Below, one piece after another: positions 6,366 through 12,044 of a stretch of DNA of 12,044 nucleotides. Origin of the DNA: an uncultured Saprospirales bacterium (GTDB taxonomy: Bacteria; Bacteroidota; Bacteroidia; Chitinophagales; Saprospiraceae). Made by a program: the position numbers and the translations under genes. Positions within the stretch are counted from its first letter, which is position 1. Each line of letters begins with the position of its first letter. The notes under the pieces were generated by a model. The model was not told the origin of the DNA, searched no databases, and saw only the letters and a list, made by a program, of their open reading frames with translations. The DNA is taken from contig CALAZP010000264.1 of assembly GCA_937926355.1 (NCBI GenBank), forward strand, positions 1 to 12,044. The letters are read 5' to 3'.

Positions 6366-9182
6366 TTAATAATTCTTAAACTCATATAAAAACGAAATAT
6401 ACGCTAATCTTCCAATTCTTGGACCTCCATAGGTCTGAAAGACCAAATTATTTAACAAATTAGAGGCACCTACCTTAACCACTGTATCAATATCCCTTAG
6501 TCTCCAATTCACTTGTGCATCGAGTAAACTATAAGAAGGGATAAATCCGGTAAACTGTGGAGAGCCTTCGAAAACAAAATTATCTACCCATTTATAGTTG
6601 ACGTTGAAACCAAAATTATTCAATCGAATCCCTCCAATTTTAAAGGGAATGTCTCTACCCGAAATTCCAACATTAAATTTATGTTCAGGGGTGTTAAAAG
6701 CAGGAATAATGGGATCATCCGTTTGCGTATTCAAGATATTCCAAGAATAATTTCCATTCGCTACAAAGTAGTTTCCAAAATAATAATTCATTCCAATAGA
6801 GAATCCCTGAGTGGTTACTTGATCCGTTGCATTAGCGGCCACTCTATAGACTTGAACCTCCGTTGGAAGGGAGGTAGTTGGATCAAACTTTGCTTCGATT
6901 CCCAAATTATAGCCTATGAAGTCATTATAAAAGCTATAGTAATAAGTCGCATCTAAAAAAAGTTGCCCCAAGGTCGTTCGATACCCCAATTCAAAAGTTT
7001 TAACCTTTTCTGGTCTTATGGGATCTATGTTAAAATAATTCAAACTATCAATTCTTCCACTGTTTATCGAAGCTCTAAAGGATTCTACTGTAATTAAATC
7101 ATTAAATCCATCTAAATTTCCTATCAAAATCGCTCTACCTACATTATAAAATAAATACTGATCTGCTAGGGTAGGATTTCTTATTGCTGAAGAAAAAGAC
7201 ATTCTAAGGGTGTGGTCACTATTGGGTGTATAAACCAAAGAAGCTGCTGGCGAAACCAGGTAATTAAAGTTCTGGTTTTTATCTAGTCGAACCGATCCAT
7301 TGATTTTGAGTTTGTTTCTAATCACCATAGTACCTCCAGTGTATATTCCGAATTCCTTGGTATCAATATTTCGTCCAAACGTATCTAATAGTATGGAACC
7401 CTTAGAATCAGGAGCATAATACCTAAAATTACCTCCTACGACTATATCTAAATCGGTAATTTGGTCATTCGATACCAAATCCTTAAAGGTGTATTCTCCA
7501 TGACCGTGGTACAAAGCTGATTTATCATAAAATTTGGTGCCACCTTCGGTAAAAGAAGTGCTTTGCGTTATTCTATTAAATTCCTCTTGAAATCTTTGAG
7601 TTCCTGGCTCATAGAAGGGAACCGCTCCAACCAAAGAACTTTCAGCCTCTGCCGCCGATAGTGCTTGTTGATGCCATCCTGGTAAATTATTTATGAATTC
7701 AGGCGTTTGATAAAATGCACTTAAAGCAGCTCTAAAGTCATCTATTCTACCAATGTAATCTACAATACTTGGATATCCTTCAATTTTACGTATTTGTGGC
7801 ACGATATTGATGTCCCAAAAAGACTTATAAGCACTGGTCCAATAGCGACTTTCTTTCGCATTTTCCTGGAGTAATAAGGCAGTAAAATAGGGGTCATAGG
7901 AATCTCCTGCATTCTCATGTGTGGCATAGAATCTCAAAAAATATTGATCTTGTTTTTTTAATTCCAATCGATGCTGAAAAAATCTGATATTCCTCAGGCT
8001 GAATCGATTATCTCCTTGGTACACAGTAGTACCAGTACTAAAATTACTAGCCACAATAAGGGTGGGACTTTCAAAATCCTTCTCAGGATTTAATCGGAAA
8101 TGAAGTGCTCCTCCTAGTTTTAGATTTTTCGAATCATAATCTACCAAATCAATCTCTCGATACCCTCTTCGGTGTATTCGTCCCAATCCAGGACTCGATA
8201 AAACAGAAGAAAAATTATTGTAAGATTGAAATTCATCTCCATAAATATTGATGGCATCATATCCTCCCGGATTATCAATGGGTGATTCAGTTCCAAATAC
8301 AGGATCATAATTATCCGCAACCCAATCATTAGCGCTAAAACCAAATGCATTGATTTTAAAAGCCCAGGATGGTAGATCATTTTTATTATTAAATACCTTA
8401 GCATACCTAAAGCCTCCTTCAAATAAATTTCGTTCCCCCCCTTTTACCATAGCGCTCAATCCTTTGTGCAAAAATGGATCTTTGGTTTCCATAGCAATCA
8501 CCCCATTAAAAGCATTAGGTCCATAAAAAGCAGAACTGGCACCAATAACTAAGTTTACTCGATTCACGTCCAATTCCGATGCCCCAAGAAAGTTGCCTAA
8601 TGAAAAATTTAATCCAGGTGACTGATTATCTACGCCATCTATGATTTGAAGTGACCGTACTGGACTGGTGCTATTAAAACCACGGGTATTGATGATTTTG
8701 AATCCAAGACTTGCCGCAGTCAAATCCACGTCTTTTAAAGCCCCTAATCCATCGTAGAAATTAGCTGCCGGAGTTTCTTTAATGGCGATATTATCCAAAG
8801 TCTCTACTGTAAGTGCATTTTGAGTTTGCTTTTCTGAAATTCTTCTTCCTGTAACTTCCACCAAATCAATAGTGACTGCTGATTCATCTAACTTTATTTC
8901 TAAAGGATCAGAATGGGTAACCGTTAAGATTAATGGGGTGAACCCCGCATAAGAGATTTCAATATCAAAGGGGAAATTATACTCAGAAGTAAGTTCAAAT
9001 TCACCATTAAAATCAGTTAAGGTGCCTGTAGAGGTATTTTTAATAATTATGGTTGCACCAATTAATGGCTCGCCGCTTATTTCAGCTTTTACCAAACCTG
9101 AAATGGTGGTTTGGGCATTTATCCAGTGGGCACTCGACAAAACAAAGAATAAAAAGGCAATTACATTTTTGTAAAATTTCAT
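6366..9182 (-). CDS. TonB-dependent outer-membrane receptor with N-terminal carboxypeptidase-regulatory-like domain
   Basis: A 938-residue outer-membrane beta-barrel that takes up a ligand using TonB/ExbBD energy. The chosen start is the ATG at 9182, which gives a standard 23-residue signal peptide (K-F-Y-K then a hydrophobic core, cleavage Ala23|Gln24). A GTG three codons upstream (9191) is also possible but less likely. Domains: carboxypeptidase-regulatory-like (I-S-G-L-V, G-E-P-L-I-G-A-T, then T-D-F-N-G-E-F-E-L) at about 25-100; a TonB-box-like D-L-V-E-V-T-G near 106-112; a plug at about 120-235 with N-T-R-G-F-N (165-170), I-D-G-V-D (181-185) and S-A-F-Y-G-P-N-A-F-N-G-V-I (217-229); and a barrel to the C-terminus, which ends in a typical aromatic-rich strand (Y-I-S-F-L-Y-E-F-K-N-Y). 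No SusD-like lipoprotein follows, so it is not a classical SusCD system; the partner gene is the T9SS hydrolase-like protein 23 bp downstream. The ligand cannot be read from sequence. Confidence 0.93.
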   Translation of the reverse strand: MKFYKNVIAFLFFVLSSAHWINAQTTISGLVKAEISGEPLIGATIIIKNTSTGTLTDFNGEFELTSEYNFPFDIEISYAGFTPLILTVTHSDPLEIKLDESAVTIDLVEVTGRRISEKQTQNALTVETLDNIAIKETPAANFYDGLGALKDVDLTAASLGFKIINTRGFNSTSPVRSLQIIDGVDNQSPGLNFSLGNFLGASELDVNRVNLVIGASSAFYGPNAFNGVIAMETKDPFLHKGLSAMVKGGERNLFEGGFRYAKVFNNKNDLPSWAFKINAFGFSANDWVADNYDPVFGTESPIDNPGGYDAINIYGDEFQSYNNFSSVLSSPGLGRIHRRGYREIDLVDYDSKNLKLGGALHFRLNPEKDFESPTLIVASNFSTGTTVYQGDNRFSLRNIRFFQHRLELKKQDQYFLRFYATHENAGDSYDPYFTALLLQENAKESRYWTSAYKSFWDINIVPQIRKIEGYPSIVDYIGRIDDFRAALSAFYQTPEFINNLPGWHQQALSAAEAESSLVGAVPFYEPGTQRFQEEFNRITQSTSFTEGGTKFYDKSALYHGHGEYTFKDLVSNDQITDLDIVVGGNFRYYAPDSKGSILLDTFGRNIDTKEFGIYTGGTMVIRNKLKINGSVRLDKNQNFNYLVSPAASLVYTPNSDHTLRMSFSSAIRNPTLADQYLFYNVGRAILIGNLDGFNDLITVESFRASINSGRIDSLNYFNIDPIRPEKVKTFELGYRTTLGQLFLDATYYYSFYNDFIGYNLGIEAKFDPTTSLPTEVQVYRVAANATDQVTTQGFSIGMNYYFGNYFVANGNYSWNILNTQTDDPIIPAFNTPEHKFNVGISGRDIPFKIGGIRLNNFGFNVNYKWVDNFVFEGSPQFTGFIPSYSLLDAQVNWRLRDIDTVVKVGASNLLNNLVFQTYGGPRIGRLAYISFLYEFKNY

Positions 9183-9203
9183 ACTTTCCACACTCCGATT
9201 TTT

Positions 9204-9231
9204 TTTATAAAAATATCGAATATATTGTCAA
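9204..9231 (-). promoter_or_regulatory. Possible promoter of the TonB receptor / hydrolase unit
   Basis: Reading the minus strand, TTGACA (9231-9226), a 16-bp spacer and TATAAA (9209-9204) lie about 21 bp upstream of the receptor ATG. This resembles a sigma-70 promoter of the enterobacterial type, not the Bacteroidota TTTG/TAnnTTTG pattern, and AT-rich DNA makes chance matches easy. The 65-bp gap also holds a weak A/T inverted repeat CAAAAAA...TTTTTTG (9229-9235 and 9241-9247) directly after the ZIP gene stop, which might help end the upstream transcript. Confidence 0.3.
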
Positions 9232-9247
9232 AAAAGAATTTTTTTTG

Positions 9248-9973
9248 CTAAAGGATGGTGATTATAGCGAGAAATAACCCAGCAAGTATTAATAGTAACT
9301 TTTTCAAAGAAAGCGTATGGTGGGCAGTATCATCTGTTTCAAAAAGGATAGTTGTAGCTATATGCAAGAAAGAACCTGCAACCAAAGCCATTATAATTTG
9401 AACATAAAATTCTTCAGGTTTTAAATATTCTGAAAGCCTTGCTCCAATTGGAGACATGGAGGCAAAAATAAATAGGTATCCTAAAAGAGGCCATTTACGA
9501 ATTCCTGCCAAAGATAATATGGTGCCAAGAGCAAAAGCAGCTGGCAATTTATGGAGTACAATTCCAAATAATAAGTGGTTAAACGTTCCTGCAGCATGCT
9601 CATTAAGTTCATGGTAATGAGCAAGTGGAAGTCCTTCTATGAAGGCGTGAATCGATAAGCCAATCATAATTGGAAAAGCCTTCAAATGATGTGTAGAAGA
9701 ATGTATATGGATATGTCCGTGTTCAATCCCCGAGGTCAGTTGCTCTAAAAAAAATTGTAACATAAAACCACCCAGCACCCAAAGTCCAATAATGTGATTC
9801 CCGCCGTAGAAAACAGCTGGAAATAAATGTAGAATGGCAATTCCCAGTAAAAATGAGCCGCTAAAAGAAAGCAAAGGTGCATTCCAATTTCTCTTGTTCC
9901 AGGGTGAACTAACAGCAGCTAATCCCCCAGCAAAAACACTAACAAATAATAGGCTATATTCCCAAATATTCAT
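9248..9973 (-). CDS. ZIP family divalent metal transporter
   Basis: A 241-residue inner-membrane transporter of the ZIP family (zinc, iron or manganese uptake into the cytoplasm), with about eight hydrophobic segments. A His-rich loop (H-G-H-I-H-I-H-S-S-T-H-H, 85-96) lies between helices 3 and 4. Helix 4 carries the metal motif H-A-F-I-E-G (109-114). Helix 5 carries H-K-L-P-A (141-145), where other ZIPs such as BbZIP have Q/H-D/E-x-P-E; Lys142 and Ala145 therefore replace two acidic metal ligands. The late F-L-H-I-A-T-T-I-L-F-E segment (202-212) is, in my recollection, typical of Bacteroidota members. The start ATG overlaps the stop region of the upstream PAP2 gene by 4 bp, so the two are probably co-translated. 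Which metal it carries cannot be told. Confidence 0.9.
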   Translation of the reverse strand: MNIWEYSLLFVSVFAGGLAAVSSPWNKRNWNAPLLSFSGSFLLGIAILHLFPAVFYGGNHIIGLWVLGGFMLQFFLEQLTSGIEHGHIHIHSSTHHLKAFPIMIGLSIHAFIEGLPLAHYHELNEHAAGTFNHLLFGIVLHKLPAAFALGTILSLAGIRKWPLLGYLFIFASMSPIGARLSEYLKPEEFYVQIIMALVAGSFLHIATTILFETDDTAHHTLSLKKLLLILAGLFLAIITIL

Positions 9974-10548
9974 AAAGTAGATTCGTTTAAATGGTAGTGG
10001 GGGAATTGTTTATAAAGCAAAAATACGAGGTATCCTATCCCCGATCCCAATAAACCACCAGTGAGAATATCTAACGGATAGTGCGCCCCTACGTAAACTT
10101 GCCCCAATGATATAGTTGCCGCCCAACCTAACAGAATAGGGCCTATTTTTTTGTAATAACTGCTTAAAGTAAATAAAACAAATACTGCAACGGCAAAGTG
10201 ATTGGTCGCATGGGAGGAGGTGAAACTAAACCCCTTTCCACACGGAACAAGAATCCTTACCTCTTGCTTCATATTTTCGGTATTGCAAGGTCTTACCCGC
10301 TCAAATGCGGGTTTTATTATCTTGCTGCTCATCGTATCTGAAATACCTACAGTCAAAACAACAAATAATACCCAGTAAAGAGTTGAAATTTTAAATTTTT
10401 TAGTGACAGCAATCAGACCTATTATATAGAAGGGTATCCAAAATTTTTTATCTCTCCAAAATGGCATGAGCCAGTCCAAAAAAGCATTGCTTAAGGTATC
10501 GTTAATCCAATGAAATAATTGATGGTCAATTGAAATAAGCGTTTCCAT
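9970..10548 (-). CDS. PAP2-family membrane phosphatase (lipid phosphatase type)
   Basis: A 192-residue integral membrane phosphatase of the PAP2 (phosphatidic acid phosphatase type 2) superfamily, whose members dephosphorylate lipid phosphates such as undecaprenyl pyrophosphate, phosphatidic acid or phosphatidylglycerol phosphate at the membrane surface. Motif 1 is K-x6-R-P at 79-87. Motif 2 is T-S-S-H at 110-113 (classically P-S-G-H, acid His113). Motif 3 is G-Q-V-Y-V-G-A-H-Y-P-L-D at 149-160, with nucleophile His156 and Asp160, but Gln150 stands where S-R-x5-H-x3-D has Arg. About five membrane segments surround these motifs. It is transcribed first in a PAP2-ZIP pair with a 4-bp overlap. 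The lipid substrate is not evident; a BacA-independent undecaprenyl pyrophosphate phosphatase role is one option. Confidence 0.92.
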   Translation of the reverse strand: METLISIDHQLFHWINDTLSNAFLDWLMPFWRDKKFWIPFYIIGLIAVTKKFKISTLYWVLFVVLTVGISDTMSSKIIKPAFERVRPCNTENMKQEVRILVPCGKGFSFTSSHATNHFAVAVFVLFTLSSYYKKIGPILLGWAATISLGQVYVGAHYPLDILTGGLLGSGIGYLVFLLYKQFPHYHLNESTL

Positions 10549-10622
10549 TTATTTGATTTGATGCTAATAAGATACAAACCAAAACCAATAAATGTTGTAT
10601 TGCTTATATTTGAAGAAAAAAA
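10549..10622. promoter_or_regulatory. Divergent intergenic region; TATATTTG element before the phosphohexomutase gene
   Basis: These 74 bp separate the divergent PAP2 and phosphohexomutase starts. On the plus strand TATATTTG (10605-10612) matches the Bacteroidota -7 consensus TAnnTTTG, but no TTTG-like -33 element sits about 19-21 bp upstream. It would also place the transcription start only a few bases before the GTG at 10623, giving an almost leaderless mRNA. On the minus strand toward PAP2, two TTTG tracts (within 10575-10586) could be -33 elements, with no convincing -7 partner. Confidence 0.35.
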
Positions 10623-11999
10623 GTGGCATTAATATCTTCTATATCAGGGACCAGAGGAACTATTGGTGGGGTTCCACAAGATAATTTAACTCCAATCGAT
10701 ATAGTATCTTTTGTTTCAGCCTATGCCCAATTCATGATTGGGAAATCCGCTAACCGCAAAATTGTAATTGGCAGAGATGGTCGAGCATCCGGAGAAATGG
10801 TTCAAGGATTAGCTGTTCAAACTTTAATTGCTATGGGGGTGGAGGTCATTGATTTGGGACTTTCTACTACCCCGACTGTTGCGATGATTGTCCCTAGAGA
10901 AGGCGCAGGTGGTGGAATAATTATTACTGCCAGTCATAACCCCATGGAATGGAATGCCCTCAAACTACTCAATGAGGAAGGAGAGTTTATCTCAGCAGAA
11001 GAAGGCACAGCCATAATTGAACTATTGAAAAAGGGCCATATTGAGTTTGCTTCAACTAATCATCTTGGAAAACATACGTTACAAAAAGATGCAATTGACT
11101 GGCACATAAAACAGGTACTCCATCATCCATTAGTGAATCCCTCTCTGGTTGCTCAACAGAAATACCACATAATGGTAGATTGTATCAATTCAACAGGTGC
11201 TTTAGCGATACCTCCCTTATTAGAACAATTAGGCTGTACCTATTCCTTGATACATCACGAAATAAATGGGGTTTTTGATCACAATCCAGAGCCGCTTCCT
11301 CAACATTTGACTACACTAATGGAAGGGGTGAAAAAAGAAAATGCCCATTTGGGAATATCAGTTGATCCAGATGTAGATAGATTGGCTTTAATTAGTGAGG
11401 ATGGAACCCCCTTTGGAGAAGAATATACCTTGGTTGCCATTGCGGATTATTTTCTATCTGAATATGGTAAAGGAACCGTTATCTCTAATTTATCTTCTAG
11501 TCGAGCATTAAAAGATATTGCCGATCAACATGGGGGAGATTATAAAGCAAGTGCCGTAGGAGAGGTTAATGTGGTTCAAACTATGAAATTGGAAAAGGCA
11601 ATTATTGGAGGAGAAGGAAATGGGGGAATTATTGTTCCTGATTTACACTATGGTAGAGACGCCTTAGTAGGAATAGCGTTATTTTTAACTTGGTTGGCCA
11701 AAAACAATTGTAAACCAACTGATTTGAGATCCAGATATCCTTCTTATGTCATGCTAAAAGATAAGGTTAACATTCCCCAAAATCTCAACCTACTAACCGT
11801 TAAAAATAAATTAGCCCGCCATTTCCCGAAGGGAGTATTCAATGAAATTGACGGACTAAAAATGGACTTGGAAGAAGCTTGGATTCATCTAAGAAAATCA
11901 AATACGGAACCCATCGTTAGAATTTATGCTGAAGCTAAGGAAGAAAAAGCAGCTATTAATTTGGTCAATTTGGTAAAAGAATTGGTTTGTAAAGAATAG
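10623..11999 (+). CDS. glmM: Phosphoglucosamine mutase / phosphomannomutase family enzyme, GlmM-like
   Basis: A 458-residue cytoplasmic alpha-D-phosphohexomutase, probably interconverting glucosamine 6-phosphate and glucosamine 1-phosphate for UDP-GlcNAc and cell-wall synthesis. Motifs in order: I-S-G-T-R-G-T-I-G-G (7-16); the active-site T-A-S-H-N-P (102-107) with phospho-acceptor Ser104; the metal-binding D-P-D-V-D-R (248-253); the sugar-recognition G-G-E-G-N-G-G (329-335); and the phosphate-binding R-K-S-N-T-E-P-I-V-R (424-433). The E-G-N-G-G form differs from the E-Q-S-G-H of proteobacterial GlmM but is, in my recollection, usual in Bacteroidota enzymes annotated GlmM; phosphomannomutase or phosphoglucomutase activity cannot be excluded. 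The GTG start is chosen because it places A-L-I-S-S-I-S-G at the family N-terminus and an in-frame TGA lies a few codons upstream. The next gene begins 4 bp after its stop. Confidence 0.92.
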   Translation: MALISSISGTRGTIGGVPQDNLTPIDIVSFVSAYAQFMIGKSANRKIVIGRDGRASGEMVQGLAVQTLIAMGVEVIDLGLSTTPTVAMIVPREGAGGGIIITASHNPMEWNALKLLNEEGEFISAEEGTAIIELLKKGHIEFASTNHLGKHTLQKDAIDWHIKQVLHHPLVNPSLVAQQKYHIMVDCINSTGALAIPPLLEQLGCTYSLIHHEINGVFDHNPEPLPQHLTTLMEGVKKENAHLGISVDPDVDRLALISEDGTPFGEEYTLVAIADYFLSEYGKGTVISNLSSSRALKDIADQHGGDYKASAVGEVNVVQTMKLEKAIIGGEGNGGIIVPDLHYGRDALVGIALFLTWLAKNNCKPTDLRSRYPSYVMLKDKVNIPQNLNLLTVKNKLARHFPKGVFNEIDGLKMDLEEAWIHLRKSNTEPIVRIYAEAKEEKAAINLVNLVKELVCKE

Positions 12000-12003
12000 A
12001 AAA

Positions 12004-12044
12004 ATGAATTTGGAAAATTATTTTAATACGTTTAAGAAACAGGT
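12004..12044 (+). CDS. 5' end of a further gene, cut by window edge
   Basis: An ATG 4 bp after the phosphohexomutase stop opens a frame with no stop to the window end, reading M-N-L-E-N-Y-F-N-T-F-K-K-Q over 13 codons. The close spacing suggests co-transcription. The start is reminiscent of some Bacteroidota class-V aminotransferase-fold proteins, but 13 residues are too few for an assignment, so this is only a guess. Confidence 0.55.
   Translation, partial: MNLENYFNTFKKQ

Noticed and set aside
6681..6956. 91-codon plus-strand open frame opposite the TonB receptor gene
   Set aside because: It is antisense to a conserved barrel-coding region with no family features; judged a chance open frame.
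8141..8422. 93-codon minus-strand open frame inside the TonB receptor gene
   Set aside because: It lies wholly inside a well-supported coding region in another frame and has no recognisable domain or own leader.
9183..9191. GTG at 9191 as the start of the TonB receptor
   Set aside because: It adds three residues, including an acidic one, before a standard signal peptide; the ATG at 9182 gives the usual Met-Lys start.
9053..9277. 74-codon plus-strand open frame spanning the receptor start and ZIP end
   Set aside because: It is antisense to the signal-peptide and upstream region, has low-complexity A/T-driven composition and no family match.
1..12044. CRISPR, prophage, insertion sequence, toxin-antitoxin or defence island
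   Set aside because: I saw no spaced direct repeats, transposase, integrase, terminal inverted repeats or small paired genes; gaps between genes are short and gene content is metabolic or transport.

Overview
The window looks like a chromosomal segment of a Bacteroidota bacterium. The evidence is AT-rich DNA with few Shine-Dalgarno-like leaders, a secreted protein with a type IX secretion (T9SS) type A sorting tail, a TonB-dependent receptor with an N-terminal carboxypeptidase-regulatory-like domain, and two exported proteins whose predicted signal peptidase site is Ala|Gln (the 'Q-rule' known in this phylum). The GlmM-like phosphohexomutase and the ZIP transporter also carry motif variants that I recall as typical of Bacteroidota. 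I cannot place it below phylum level.

Layout. (1) 2-751 (+): the 3' part of trpA, cut by the window edge, probably the end of a tryptophan operon. (2) 748-1953 (-): a PLP-dependent Cys/Met-metabolism lyase, convergent with trpA and sharing a TTAA that holds both stop codons. (3) 2015-4653 (+): a tightly packed three-gene unit of an RluD-type pseudouridine synthase, a DUF1415 protein (35-bp overlap) and a LuxC-like acyl-CoA reductase (1-bp gap), closed by a near-perfect hairpin that can act as terminator from both sides. (4) 4708-10548 (-): read right to left, a PAP2 phosphatase, a ZIP metal transporter (4-bp overlap), a TonB-dependent receptor and a T9SS-exported alpha/beta-hydrolase-like protein. 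The last two are only 23 bp apart and probably form an outer-membrane receptor plus surface/secreted protein pair. (5) 10623-11999 (+): a GlmM/phosphomannomutase-family enzyme with a GTG start, followed after 4 bp by the first 13 codons of another gene that runs off the window.

Most of the window is ordinary housekeeping and nutrient-handling gene content. I found no RNA gene, CRISPR array, insertion sequence or prophage, and there is no gene-free stretch over 300 bases (the longest gap is 74 bp). The most interesting part is the receptor/hydrolase pair. The hydrolase has an alpha/beta-hydrolase frame, but its nucleophile elbow reads G-Q-G-T-G, with Gly where the catalytic Ser should be. It may therefore be a non-catalytic surface binding protein, or an enzyme with a displaced nucleophile, working with a non-SusCD TonB receptor.
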